From an uncultured Paraglaciecola sp. (lineage in GTDB: Bacteria > Pseudomonadota > Gammaproteobacteria > Enterobacterales > Alteromonadaceae), in assembly GCF_937123705.1 (NCBI RefSeq), contig NZ_CAKZKO010000044.1, positions 1 to 42,894 of the forward strand: 42,894 nucleotides of DNA, given 5' to 3'. Shown piece by piece: positions 1-8,854 of the stretch. Position numbers and translations under genes: made by a program. The notes beneath the pieces are model-generated. The model did not search any database, was not told the origin of the DNA, and saw only the letters and a list, made by a program, of their open reading frames with translations. Positions within the stretch are counted from its first letter, which is position 1. Each line of letters begins with the position of its first letter.

Positions 1-77
1 ATCAAGGGGTTTGGCAACAAAGGTTTCAACCCCTATTTCTTTTGCCCTCATGACTGTATCGGTTTCTTTTGTACCTG
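1..77. repeat. Terminal direct repeat, left copy (circular contig overlap)
   Basis: Bases 1-77 are identical to bases 42818-42894. A 77-base exact end overlap is what a de Bruijn assembler leaves when it closes a circle at k=77. The receiver gene reads through the joined ends in frame, which supports circularity. The real molecule would be 42,817 bp. A true short terminal repeat is possible but less likely, because it would lie inside a coding gene. Confidence 0.9.
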
Positions 78-327
78 ATAAAATAACCACCGCACAGTGT
101 GGTTGCAATCCCCCCAACAATTCAGCCACATCTAAACCACTCCCATCTGGCAGAACAATATCTATAAAGGCCAGATCAAAATTAGTGGTGTTTATAATTT
201 CCCTTGCACTTGATATGTTGTTTGCATATTTCGTACTGTTCTTAATGCGTGAATTGCTAAACAACTTTTTAATTAAAAGCGTGTCATGCTTGTTATCTTC
301 AACAACTAGAATATTTGCCTTAGTCAT
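1..327 (-). CDS. Stand-alone response-regulator receiver (CheY-like) protein, 5' part
   Basis: The gene starts at ATG 327, runs off base 1 and continues after the circular join at 42817, ending at TGA 42742-42740. The total is 134 aa. The whole protein is one receiver domain. Visible residues are the acidic pair E10-D11 (VVEDN), phospho-acceptor D56 (FIDIVLPDG), S84 (ILSG), the switch aromatic F103 and K106-P107 (FVAKP). No DNA-binding or enzymatic output domain follows. The start overlaps the stop of the upstream single-TM gene (ATGA), and its stop overlaps the endolysin start (ATGA), so it is translated inside the lysis cassette. By family it should accept phosphate from a histidine kinase. 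The phage encodes no kinase that I see, so a host kinase is inferred. A role in lysis timing or host-signal interference is speculation. Confidence 0.9.
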   Translation of the reverse strand, partial: MTKANILVVEDNKHDTLLIKKLFSNSRIKNSTKYANNISSAREIINTTNFDLAFIDIVLPDGSGLDVAELLGGLQPHCAVVILSGTKETDTVMRAKEIGVETFVAKPLD

Positions 328-620
328 AGCCCCAACCTTTCTGCTATTGCATCAAGGTTGATGATGCCGTAATAAGCCGCAACTGCCCCTAGAATCCATG
401 TAATAATCATTTTAAAGGACATACCAACAAGCATATCTACAAACTCATCTATGCGACCCGAAACACACGCAGCAAAGCGAATCGCACGGCTTACTTTTTT
501 TGCTTCGCCTACAGGTATGCCATTTTCTCTTAATACATCTTCCATTTCACGCCTTAAATTATCTGGTGATTGAATGTAAGAGGTTTGTATTTCGCCACCC
601 TTACGTTGTAAAAATCGCAC
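324..620 (-). CDS. Single-TM putative holin/antiholin-like protein
   Basis: A 98-aa protein starting at GTG 620, just after the TGA of the upstream membrane gene (622-624), with GGGGTG upstream as a plausible ribosome site. An internal ATG (residue 26) is an alternative start. The N-terminal ~65 residues are charged and soluble. One hydrophobic segment (about residues 69-89, FKMIITWILGAVAAYYGIIN) lies near the C-terminus. The family is not recognised. Position directly before the receiver and endolysin genes, size and the lone membrane segment suggest a holin or holin regulator, but this is inferred from context only. Confidence 0.6.
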   Translation of the reverse strand: MRFLQRKGGEIQTSYIQSPDNLRREMEDVLRENGIPVGEAKKVSRAIRFAACVSGRIDEFVDMLVGMSFKMIITWILGAVAAYYGIINLDAIAERLGL

Positions 621-621
621 A

Positions 622-1155
622 TCACACCCCTATCGCCATTAAGATTGAACCGTATAAAAGAGCCTCGCCATATTGACTGCCAGCCATCCATTTATTGTAT
701 TTGCTGTGAATCCAGTATCCAGTCAGATAAGCAGGCACGAATAATGCACCTGCAACCACACCATAAAAGCCGTTAGGCACGTCATAAGCCGCTGCTATAA
801 CTGCCGCTGGAAAGGCAATGAACATGCCGCGTAATGTTAGCCATGCGTAGTTTCTAGGGTTGCGGTTTTCTTTTAATGCAAGGTTGAACTTACCACCCCA
901 ATAACTCGGTATCACACCGCCCATGGCAGCGGCTAACATAAGCAATGGCACGACTACGTGATCGCGCGGGAATAGTCCGAATTGAATCTGGCTTAATAAG
1001 ACAAAATAAACAGCTATAGCCCACGGCAAACGGGCATAGTTATTTTCTAATTCCCAACCATTAGGGAATCCCAAATAGTTGCGGATGGTTTCATTCAAAG
1101 CACCGCCACGAAAACGGCCCAAGCAAGCACCTATGATAAATGTTATGGGTTCCAA
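622..1155 (-). CDS. Multi-pass membrane protein of the lysis region
   Basis: A 177-aa protein with about four to five hydrophobic segments (roughly residues 45-62, 67-83, 111-127, 131-150 and 163-177). The N-terminus has the small-residue/arginine pattern CLGRFRGG. It lies between the LamG-type gene and the putative holin; its start lies 13 bases inside the 3' end of the LamG-type gene. I do not recognise a named family. It could be the holin, a partner of the 98-aa protein, or a superinfection-exclusion membrane protein. Nothing in the sequence decides among these. Confidence 0.7.
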   Translation of the reverse strand: MEPITFIIGACLGRFRGGALNETIRNYLGFPNGWELENNYARLPWAIAVYFVLLSQIQFGLFPRDHVVVPLLMLAAAMGGVIPSYWGGKFNLALKENRNPRNYAWLTLRGMFIAFPAAVIAAAYDVPNGFYGVVAGALFVPAYLTGYWIHSKYNKWMAGSQYGEALLYGSILMAIGV

Positions 1156-1910
1156 AACGTACCCTCCGTGATATTGGTAGCAGTACCGTCATTGCCGTTT
1201 GCTGTGCTGTCACCAACTGTCGTGCCAGTGCCTTCATCAAATTTCCAATGCCCCTCCAGATCGGTTGTTGTTGGGTCTGTGCCGGAAGCACCAAGAGAAT
1301 TAAGATAAGTTACTTCATCAGCGGTGAGGACATCGCCATAATATCTTACCTCCGCAATCCCGCCGGTGAAGGGTTGGCTACCAGCCCCAAACACCCCTAT
1401 TTCAAAAGCAGTTGTTGAATCGGGGATGGATGAGAATGTGCCGGAGAATCCATCCCTGACCATAGTTTCTAGTGTTCCATTGATGTATATCTGAATTTTA
1501 TTAGTGATACCTGATTCACTGTTATCAAACGTAACAACCACATGCGACCATTCCGAGGTGTTTATGGTATTGGTGCTTCTAGCGGAATCATAATTACTGG
1601 ATGATGTGTCATATACACCCAAGATCAATTTTCCCGCGTTGCTTCCGTCTAGGGTTCTAAATAGAAACTCTCTAGCATTATCTGCTCCACCATTGGCATA
1701 TTTACTTACTATGGCACTCTTAGTTGTGAAGTTGCTAGGGTTGATCCAAGCAGCTATAGACATAGTGCCACTAGCACCTGCTTGTGATTGTAAGGTGGAA
1801 TCATCTGGTACGGTTACATAATCATTTGAACCATCAAATTCCCCATAGGTGTCTGTAGGGTCTTCAGCCGATGCTGCACTACCAATAAAGGTTGTAGGAA
1901 AAGTAAACAT
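1143..1910 (-). CDS. LamG/concanavalin-like jelly-roll protein (adhesin-type tail accessory)
   Basis: A 255-aa protein starting at ATG 1910 in a TAATG overlap with the upstream gene. Residues ~28-205 form a LamG-like jelly roll with the hallmark WSHVVVTFDNS, IQIYINGTLE and a GGIAEVRYYG strand. Such domains bind carbohydrates, so a receptor- or glycan-binding role at the tail tip is likely. After it comes a second motif, EGHWKFDEGTGTTVGDSTAN (about 221-240), which usually opens a LamG domain, but the protein stops ~15 residues later. The C-terminus may therefore be a truncated second domain or a permuted last strand. Neighbours are the tail fibre and its small partner protein. Confidence 0.8.
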   Translation of the reverse strand: MFTFPTTFIGSAASAEDPTDTYGEFDGSNDYVTVPDDSTLQSQAGASGTMSIAAWINPSNFTTKSAIVSKYANGGADNAREFLFRTLDGSNAGKLILGVYDTSSSNYDSARSTNTINTSEWSHVVVTFDNSESGITNKIQIYINGTLETMVRDGFSGTFSSIPDSTTAFEIGVFGAGSQPFTGGIAEVRYYGDVLTADEVTYLNSLGASGTDPTTTDLEGHWKFDEGTGTTVGDSTANGNDGTATNITEGTFWNP

Positions 1911-2356
1911 TACCAGCCCTCATTCACGTTATAATCAACCACCTTCTTTGCATCGGTAAGGCGCATGACTTCAGAGCGTTTTTTTCTCAGTGTCTTTTCG
2001 GCTTGTAATTGGTCTATATTCGTTAGAGGTGGCGTTTCATTTGCTAATGCCGTAATAAACGCATCTTCTAGCTCATACAGTTTTGCTTTTTTAAGTTCTG
2101 CAATGGGAATGTCTTTAGCTTCGTATTGGCGTGTTACTTTATCTTTACCAACAACTTCTGTTTTAAGGTTTATTGTTTGAATCGCTGCATCATATTTTGG
2201 CTTCTTTTCTTCAACAGGGCAAAAGCCTTCTTTTAAATGAACACTGGAGGGCATTTTGTCAAAATTGCCTGTGGTCTTACCATCAGCGAGCTTATGCTGC
2301 TTTGGTAAGCGACTCATGGTCTTTACGACTGCATTATTTTCTACTTTTGCGTACAT
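1910..2356 (-). CDS. Small tail-fibre-associated protein (possible fibre chaperone)
   Basis: A 148-aa soluble protein starting at ATG 2356, directly downstream of the large fibre gene and overlapping the LamG gene (TAATG). The N-terminal half has short beta-like segments. The C-terminal half is helical and charged (AELKKAKLYELEDAFITALA, then TLRKKRSEVMRLTD), ending VDYNVNEGW. Size, place after the fibre and helical C-terminus resemble small fibre-assembly or DUF4376-like proteins. The family call is tentative. Confidence 0.6.
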   Translation of the reverse strand: MYAKVENNAVVKTMSRLPKQHKLADGKTTGNFDKMPSSVHLKEGFCPVEEKKPKYDAAIQTINLKTEVVGKDKVTRQYEAKDIPIAELKKAKLYELEDAFITALANETPPLTNIDQLQAEKTLRKKRSEVMRLTDAKKVVDYNVNEGW

Positions 2357-2364
2357 GATAATTC

Positions 2365-5300
2365 CTAACTAAAGTCCAGTTGTGCTGTGCCGTATAAATT
2401 GGTTCCGTCTGAAACAAAGGTGATAAGGTCAATGTCATTCGCACCTGTTGAAAGTGTCGGGGCTGTGCCAGAAGGCCATTTAAACACACTGTTCCATGTG
2501 ATGGTGCGTGAGCCAGTTGCATCTTGAATGACTCTTAGAATATACGTTGCACCGTCTTTAAGATTCGTGGGTGCTGCCATTGTGCGATTACCACCTAACG
2601 TCACACTGGTTACTTGATTATCCTCAAGGTTCCAGTTAATCGTTGCAGCATCAGTTAAGGTCGTAGCGTCAAAGTTCTGAGTCTTGGTATATTCATTGGC
2701 TTCATCTAGCTTAATGCCACCAGTTGAAACACCATCATTAATCCCAATCAGTGTAAACTTGCCACTAGTAATCGTGCCTGTGCTTGGGATAATCTGCACA
2801 TCCGTTACTGCTGATGTGGAATCGTTGTTACCCGCACCCGTCACCCTGCGCCAACGGCTCGTGCCATTGACTTTGTAATTACCCTCAATGTTAGACCATG
2901 TGCGATTAGATGCAGAGGGGTTGACCACTTCAATCTTGAAGTTATTGCTATTGCTACTGGTGCTGTCGATTAAATCGTTACCAGAAAGCGATATACCATC
3001 ATTGTTTGATGCGTTACCCTCAATGGGGTTGCCATCACTATCGCGACCATCTTCTGACTGCTGATAGGTGCTAGTAGAAATAAAACCGCTGCCGGTATCA
3101 TAACGCAATAAGACTTCTTGTGCAGTAGAAGGAACGTAATCCTCAATTTCAATAATGTAGCGTCTGTAAGATCCTACAAGCTCAAAATCAATGCTGGAGC
3201 TACTGCTTGCATCCTGCACTTCCAGCACCTTGCCTAAGCCTGCTGCCGATTCCCATTTCATTCCTGTAGCCTCTGAGCTATCAGCAACCAGAACTTGTCC
3301 ATCACTGCCAACTGCTAAACGTGACGCTGTGTTACTGCCCGTACCGCCAGCGAGATCACCTTTGGCATCCCAAATATCATCCGTAGCTACATCGCCACCA
3401 CCTAAATCTGCAATGGATTGTGCTGTAACTGTTTTAGTGTTGTCAGAGTCCGATGCATCCTGAATTAATACCTTATCCGTTCCAGCTACCGTTACGGCAG
3501 TCAGGGTTGCGCCACTTAAAGCAGCAATAACATTCGTTTCATCAGTCACATCGGCTGCGGTTTCTATACCATCCAGTTTGGTTTCGTCTGCTGTGGTGAA
3601 GGAGGCTGTAGTAGCATCCAGCACCGCACTATGTCCTTGAACATCTACACCAATCTCAACACCTAAATTAGCACGTGCTGTTGTTGTGTTTGCTAAATCA
3701 GATAAATCATTGGAAGCAAGTAATGCACCTGTCACACCTACTGATGTTGAGAAGCTTCCGTTATCCTGTACAAAACGAGCCTCAGAAGTATCGGTTAAGT
3801 CGGTGGCGTTCTTCTTTACCAATATCCAACCTAAGCGCGTACCGTTAGCCAGTGCAGCGTTTTCCACAAACGTTCTGGTTGAAATAGCTGCCTGTGCTTC
3901 ATCTAATGATGAATATTGATCTTGGCTTTCTTGTACAACGTGATTGCCAGAGTTAAACTTATAAACCACCATGATCTTAAAGCGGTTATTGGTCATGTTG
4001 GTGAGCGTACCACCATCATCATACTGTGTTACGTTGATGCTGGTTTGAGCTGTCGCAATCGTTGCATCTTGCTTCAGATAAAAGAATGTGGTCGGGTCTT
4101 GTGCAGAAAATGACAGTTCATTGGGATTCGTGTAGCTTCCCGCATTATTTGTCCCTAGCTCAAAGATTGAACCAGCCGCCACTTGGAATGTTAAGCTTGC
4201 ATTACCACTTAATGCCAAACCCTTCTTAGGGGATGACACATAAGAGAGATAATCTCTAAACGTATTGGTGTATTGACCAGACGGATTAGCAATTTGTTCC
4301 TGTGCCGCTAATGTACTGCCACTAAAGGCAAGACGAGTTAGAAATAGCTTCTCTCTAAATTCTTCTCGTGTAGGCTCTGTAGTTTGCTGCTGCAATGCCC
4401 CAGCGGCATCAATGTAAACATAAATACTAGGTGATGATGTTGAGATAACAGAAACGCCAGTAGCACCTGCATAGTCAATGTTATAATAAGCACTGCCATC
4501 ACGTATCTGACCCTTGGTTGCAGCCACATCAAACGTAGTGGCTCCTATGGTGAAGCTTACTGCACCAGTACCGCCCCTTACTTCCGTACCCCTAGCGTGA
4601 AATGCTGCTGTGTCACCCGCTGCTGCAACGGCCTGCATATTACCAGCACCACCAAGAACTTTAAAGCCTGTGGTGTCTACGGTTACATATTCTGCTGCCA
4701 ATGCACCACTGTCAAAATCAGTACCATCACCCACTAGAACATTACCTAGTGTTGGGGTGGTTGTTCCTACATCACTTAAATCTGATAACTGGCTTGCGCC
4801 ACCGCCAAATTCTGAGAAGTCAGCATATTTAAGGTTATTGGAATCACTGGCATCTTGTAACAATATGCGGTCTGTTGATGCGGGCGTTCCTACATCTGTC
4901 AATGTCGCATTATCTAATGCAGCTTTTACATTGGTTTCATCCGTAACATCTGCACTTGTTTCAATTCCACTAAGCTTGGTTTGCTCAGCGTCAGTAAAGG
5001 CATTGGTGTCTGCATTGTTCTCATATGCTGTTTTAATTTCGGAGTCTGATTGGTCAGCAGTTGCACCCGCCTCAATGCCATCTAATTTGGTTTCATCGGC
5101 TGTAGTAAAGCTTGCCGTGGTATTTGTTAGTACAGCAGCTAATGGCTGGTAGGTGCCAAAGTCACTAATTTGTGATTCTGTAATGGTAAGGGCTGCTTGG
5201 TGCGCTGTAACGTCACCTTCCGTAACGGTGTAGTCGGTTATATAGCCCTCATCATTAGTCCATTGGCTATTGCTACCTGATTTATTTGTAAGCGTGTCAG

Positions 5301-6456
5301 TAGATGAAGCGGTAATGAAGTTTGCAATATCTGCCGGTTGTGTTGCGGAATCAGCAAGATCAAGTGAAGCATTCGTGCTACTATCTAATTTTGTTTCATC
5401 AATAGAACCAGCCTTAATCGATGCTGTAATGCTGGGTGTTGCATCATCATAGGTAAAGTCTATTTCGCTCGAATCCGTTAATATTCCACCAACAGCATCC
5501 TGTGCTGCTTCATCATTATATCCGCCCGCACCCGTTATTTCATCATCAACATACTTCTTAGTTGCTGGATGGTAATCTGATGTAGGTGTGAATGCGGTAG
5601 TATTGGTTTTGCCAGATAAAGACGTGCTATAATCACTAATCTGTGAAGATGTAATCGTAAGCGCTGCTTCGTGCGCGGTGACATCACCCTCCGTAACAGT
5701 ATAACTTTGTAATGCCGTATCAGCCAATGCGCCTTGCGCGGCTGTTGCAACCGATATATCACCACTGCCAAGAATCGCAGTGCTGTTTATGGTTTTGATA
5801 TTCGTGCCAGATACAAGCGTTGCCTGTTTTGCATCCAAGGCAGCCTGTAAATCCGTCTGATCTGATAGAGTGCCTGTAATAGAACCCCATGAACCACCAC
5901 CTGCCGAGCTGATATTGTAAGGACTTGCAGCCGTACCCGAGCCTGTGATTGTTACATTCGTACCCGCTTCAATGCGTCCGTTAATCGTGGTGACAGTTCC
6001 AGCATTGCCAGTGATATTTGTCTGGTCGCCTGTATTCGTACCAGATAAATTAGTAGCACTGATTGTGCCTGTAAATGTTGCACCCGATAAAAGGGCATAG
6101 GGTGTAAGAGCCGATGAAGTAAGAAAGCTATTAAGCGTGGATTGCAAGGGGATAACATAGCCAGTATCAAGAGATATGCTGAGTGTCCCAGCCGTGGTGA
6201 TTGGTGAACCAGATGCGACTAAACCAGTCGGCACGTTAAGCGCAACACTGGTAACTGTACCAGTGCCACCAACACTTAACCATTCTGTATCATAATCTGT
6301 ATTACCTGCTTTCGCTAATACTTGTCCTGTTGCCCCGCCCACTGGCACACCAATGCCATTTGCACCTGTTGCACCCTGCATCCCAACGGTAACAACCTTA
6401 GTTATGTTGTCTCCGATGCTGGCTACTTTCGTTTGCTTTATGGCCAATGTGCTCAT
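2365..6456 (-). CDS. Large repeat-containing tail fibre protein
   Basis: A 1363-aa protein starting at ATG 6456, in an ATGA overlap with the stop of the 119-aa gene. The N-terminus holds a Gly-rich GATGANGIGVPVGGATGQ stretch. The shaft repeats fibre modules: VTEGDVTAHxAALTIT (twice), SFTTADETKLDGIE (twice, plus a TKLSGIE variant), DVTDETNVxAAL (twice) and (I/L)LQDASDS(N/D)N-type units. These repeats are typical of trimeric phage fibre shafts. The C-terminal ~110 residues (VTSVTLGGNRTMAAP, TWNSVFKWPSG, FVSDGTNLYG) form a beta-rich domain common at fibre tips. The role is host-receptor recognition. It is the longest gene in the window. Confidence 0.93.
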   Translation of the reverse strand: MSTLAIKQTKVASIGDNITKVVTVGMQGATGANGIGVPVGGATGQVLAKAGNTDYDTEWLSVGGTGTVTSVALNVPTGLVASGSPITTAGTLSISLDTGYVIPLQSTLNSFLTSSALTPYALLSGATFTGTISATNLSGTNTGDQTNITGNAGTVTTINGRIEAGTNVTITGSGTAASPYNISSAGGGSWGSITGTLSDQTDLQAALDAKQATLVSGTNIKTINSTAILGSGDISVATAAQGALADTALQSYTVTEGDVTAHEAALTITSSQISDYSTSLSGKTNTTAFTPTSDYHPATKKYVDDEITGAGGYNDEAAQDAVGGILTDSSEIDFTYDDATPSITASIKAGSIDETKLDSSTNASLDLADSATQPADIANFITASSTDTLTNKSGSNSQWTNDEGYITDYTVTEGDVTAHQAALTITESQISDFGTYQPLAAVLTNTTASFTTADETKLDGIEAGATADQSDSEIKTAYENNADTNAFTDAEQTKLSGIETSADVTDETNVKAALDNATLTDVGTPASTDRILLQDASDSNNLKYADFSEFGGGASQLSDLSDVGTTTPTLGNVLVGDGTDFDSGALAAEYVTVDTTGFKVLGGAGNMQAVAAAGDTAAFHARGTEVRGGTGAVSFTIGATTFDVAATKGQIRDGSAYYNIDYAGATGVSVISTSSPSIYVYIDAAGALQQQTTEPTREEFREKLFLTRLAFSGSTLAAQEQIANPSGQYTNTFRDYLSYVSSPKKGLALSGNASLTFQVAAGSIFELGTNNAGSYTNPNELSFSAQDPTTFFYLKQDATIATAQTSINVTQYDDGGTLTNMTNNRFKIMVVYKFNSGNHVVQESQDQYSSLDEAQAAISTRTFVENAALANGTRLGWILVKKNATDLTDTSEARFVQDNGSFSTSVGVTGALLASNDLSDLANTTTARANLGVEIGVDVQGHSAVLDATTASFTTADETKLDGIETAADVTDETNVIAALSGATLTAVTVAGTDKVLIQDASDSDNTKTVTAQSIADLGGGDVATDDIWDAKGDLAGGTGSNTASRLAVGSDGQVLVADSSEATGMKWESAAGLGKVLEVQDASSSSSIDFELVGSYRRYIIEIEDYVPSTAQEVLLRYDTGSGFISTSTYQQSEDGRDSDGNPIEGNASNNDGISLSGNDLIDSTSSNSNNFKIEVVNPSASNRTWSNIEGNYKVNGTSRWRRVTGAGNNDSTSAVTDVQIIPSTGTITSGKFTLIGINDGVSTGGIKLDEANEYTKTQNFDATTLTDAATINWNLEDNQVTSVTLGGNRTMAAPTNLKDGATYILRVIQDATGSRTITWNSVFKWPSGTAPTLSTGANDIDLITFVSDGTNLYGTAQLDFS

Positions 6457-6812
6457 GTCGTCACCATCTCCATTACGGTTATTTTACCAGAAAGAAGGAA
6501 AATAACATCGCCCGATGGCATGGTAACCCTTAGATCATAAACGGCCTTTCCTGCGGTGAGGGCAGCGGTCTGAACCTCAGTAAGAAGAAGGTTTATTTTC
6601 CCATCTCCCCCAGTAATAACAATGCTGCTATCTGATGTATTAAGCGTTAAAAATGGCGAAGCGTCAGTTATTTTGTATTTGCAGTCCATCTGGGCTGTAG
6701 CCCCTGTGAGATCTATTTTGTCACCACAGTCATCTGACCACAATATCACCTCATCAAAGGTTGCGCCTTTGTAGATTATAAACTTGTCCCACTTTCCAGC
6801 CTGTATCGTCAT
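6453..6812 (-). CDS. Small structural protein between the two fibre genes
   Basis: A 119-aa protein with a beta-rich pattern: KWDKFIIYKGATFDEVILW, then IDLTGATAQMDCKYK, then YDLRVTMPSGDVIFLLSGKI. This resembles small beta-sandwich proteins found beside phage fibres and baseplate upper proteins (BppU-like N-terminal fold). It lies between the two fibre genes and overlaps the larger one by ATGA. A fibre attachment or adaptor role is inferred. Confidence 0.65.
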   Translation of the reverse strand: MTIQAGKWDKFIIYKGATFDEVILWSDDCGDKIDLTGATAQMDCKYKITDASPFLTLNTSDSSIVITGGDGKINLLLTEVQTAALTAGKAVYDLRVTMPSGDVIFLLSGKITVMEMVTT

Positions 6813-6824
6813 AACATTCCCCTG

Positions 6825-8090
6825 CTAGGCTTGGACGCTGCCCATGATTCCAGCTTTATATTCGCCCTCTGTTCCGTACCAAGTGGTTGTGCCGCTTGCT
6901 TCTGAGTGTTCTAGCCACACATATTTGTGGTAGCCTGCAGCCGGTGTTCCTGAGTAGTTTGCCTCAACGGCCTCGATGCCATCAGCGTTACGGCTATCGG
7001 TACCACATACGAGCGCACTGTTTACGGTCGTTGAATCAATACCGATGCCAGAAGTTAGAGCAACAGGTACGCTGCTGTTCTTTGCCAGAGCGTAGAGCGA
7101 AATGGAAACCTCGTCTTCTGCTACACCTTGCACGGCCTCGACCTGATTACTTGCCGATGCATTTGCCTGACGGAATGTTGCCGTGGTGTAGTTCCAGTTT
7201 CCGGTCGTGCCTTTGAACATATAACGCTTGATTCTATTGTTGTAGTTGTAAAGGAAACGCTTGGTTGAGCTATCTTCTGTGGTCGTGGTTGATGTTGTTC
7301 TAAATGTGCCAAGATAGCGTCTGGTTGCATCACCTGATTTAATGAGCACACCGTCCTGATAAGCAAGAGCCGTGGCGCGTGTTGTATCGTTTGTCCACAC
7401 AAGCATTTCAAGCGTTGCGGTGCCGGAATCATCATAACAAAAGACATCGTAATTCTTGCCGGAAGTAATCGTCCCCAAGGCAAGAGAGAATTGTGCCGAG
7501 GTAATCATGTTCCAGTTGGTACCATCATAAAGCGCGATGTTGTTTCCTCGGTATGGCGTGCAATAAATAGTTGTCGCACCGGTTACATCCGAGGTGGTTA
7601 CTGGCGTGTTGGAAGTGAGGGTTAAGCGAAACTCGTTAGTAAAGCTCTGCGCGGTACCTGATCCGGCAAGATTCTCCAGCGTGCCTAGATATTGCCAGTT
7701 TGTATTATCTGCCTGACTTGGTAGAGCGTTGCCGGTGTTGGTATTTGTCTTTGATCCATAGATCTCGTAGGTGCCGGTCTTTTTAACGATGCTGTTTTGA
7801 TGGTACTCGGTGTCGGTGTTATATTCAGCAATCCCACCCTCTTGGAACAAGTACGCAATCTGACGAGAGAGCACATTATAAAGACCATTCATTTCTTCAA
7901 GAACAGGGAGCTGCTTAGTGCCAGCAATTACACTGGCCGCAAGACCTTCTTCGAAGCCAGTGTTCTGTATGTCGTCTGGGTCGGTAGTAAATACCGGTGT
8001 GCCATCGGCCGTGCTGCCGAATTCTGCAACACCAGACCCGCCTGCGTTGCTTGCAAATATCTTCGCTAGTTTTCTTGTAATCTTCGCCAT
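6825..8090 (-). CDS. Second tail fibre / receptor-binding protein
   Basis: A 421-aa protein starting at ATG 8090. The N-terminus (FASNAGGSGVAEFGSTADG, then TTDPDDIQ) matches the start of phage fibres that attach to a DUF2612/gpI-type baseplate protein, here the next gene upstream. The middle has a YNTDTEYHQNSIVKKTGTYE carbohydrate-module-like segment and beta-rich Thr/Ser sequence. The C-terminus ends in TWYGTEGEYKAGIMGSVQA. No enzymatic motif is seen. It is probably a short fibre or receptor-binding protein distinct from the 1363-aa fibre. Confidence 0.85.
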   Translation of the reverse strand: MAKITRKLAKIFASNAGGSGVAEFGSTADGTPVFTTDPDDIQNTGFEEGLAASVIAGTKQLPVLEEMNGLYNVLSRQIAYLFQEGGIAEYNTDTEYHQNSIVKKTGTYEIYGSKTNTNTGNALPSQADNTNWQYLGTLENLAGSGTAQSFTNEFRLTLTSNTPVTTSDVTGATTIYCTPYRGNNIALYDGTNWNMITSAQFSLALGTITSGKNYDVFCYDDSGTATLEMLVWTNDTTRATALAYQDGVLIKSGDATRRYLGTFRTTSTTTTEDSSTKRFLYNYNNRIKRYMFKGTTGNWNYTTATFRQANASASNQVEAVQGVAEDEVSISLYALAKNSSVPVALTSGIGIDSTTVNSALVCGTDSRNADGIEAVEANYSGTPAAGYHKYVWLEHSEASGTTTWYGTEGEYKAGIMGSVQA

Positions 8091-8099
8091 TTTAAACCC

Positions 8100-8852
8100 C
8101 TAAGTGATCAAGTTTTCATTACCTAAATATTCTCCTTCTTTGGTGGTAAAATCGGCGGTTGAAGCGTAGCCTGTTACATCGGCAGGCTCTATTTCATTGG
8201 TGTTAGAAAAACCAAAATAAGTTTCATCCTCTATAAGGTGATTGATTCTTACACCCATCGGGGTGGGCAACAAATTCTTTGCTAATGCCACCTGTACTAT
8301 AAGTGATAAGTCGGATGATGTAAAGTATTCTAGGCTCATGTCGTAATTGTCAACGGCATATATGTCGCCTTCAAATATCTCTTCGAGGTCGTCATCGATG
8401 CGCTTGTCTGAAAAATTTGAGCTGTTTATCAGTATCTTTAGCTTGATCAAAACACGGTAATTATCATCGGAAAGCTTGAAGCCGGAGCCTATAATGTCGA
8501 AGATAGAAAGCAGTTCACCGGCCTTGGAGTTGAAGTCCGAGGTGTTGGCGTAACCGGTAACATCCGTTGGTTCGATCGAATTTGTATCTGAGTAACCGAA
8601 ATAGAGGCCATCAATATCCTGACTGAAGTAAAAGCGATCAACACCGACATATTTCCCAATAACATCGAGCTGGTCGCCAACAGCGGTGTCTATATCGTAA
8701 CCGTTGAGTACATCAAAAGCGATTCCATCAGCGATGACTTCATCAACGAGAGATTCGATTGTTGCCTTTGCCTTTGTTTTATCCTGATACTGAACAATCA
8801 GAAGGTTTGTGTAGTAGCTAATCAGGCTTTGTACTGTTGCGCTATCTGCCAT
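8100..8852 (-). CDS. Baseplate protein, DUF2612-like (gpI-type wedge)
   Basis: A 250-aa protein. I choose ATG 8852 (MADSATVQSLISYYTN) because GGAG lies about 8 bases upstream and the gene then begins just after the baseplate J stop (8855). A longer frame would overlap J by over 80 bases. The order DAVGDQLDVIGKYVGVDRFY-like segment, GFKLSDDNYRVLIKLKIL and a C-terminal VALAKNLLPTPMGVRI is typical of DUF2612. A segment containing (F/Y)GxSxTNxIEPxDVTGYAx(T/S) occurs twice (about residues 92-107 and 215-230). It links baseplate J to the fibre. Confidence 0.85.
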   Translation of the reverse strand: MADSATVQSLISYYTNLLIVQYQDKTKAKATIESLVDEVIADGIAFDVLNGYDIDTAVGDQLDVIGKYVGVDRFYFSQDIDGLYFGYSDTNSIEPTDVTGYANTSDFNSKAGELLSIFDIIGSGFKLSDDNYRVLIKLKILINSSNFSDKRIDDDLEEIFEGDIYAVDNYDMSLEYFTSSDLSLIVQVALAKNLLPTPMGVRINHLIEDETYFGFSNTNEIEPADVTGYASTADFTTKEGEYLGNENLIT

Positions 8853-8854
8853 CC

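Noticed and set aside
1..77. True direct terminal repeat of a linear genome
   Set aside because: Possible, but the repeat lies inside a coding gene and matches a usual assembler overlap length, so a circular contig is simpler.
11..361. Plus-strand 116-codon ORF at the left end
   Set aside because: Antisense shadow of the receiver and holin-like genes, which have clear motifs and overlap couplings on the - strand.
4610..5152. Plus-strand 180-codon ORF inside the fibre gene
   Set aside because: The Ser/Val/Ala-rich product comes from reading Thr/Ala/Asp-rich fibre repeats backwards; no start signal or family likeness.
2365..6456. Repeated sequence as a possible CRISPR array
   Set aside because: The repeats are diverged protein-coding modules with no fixed spacer length.
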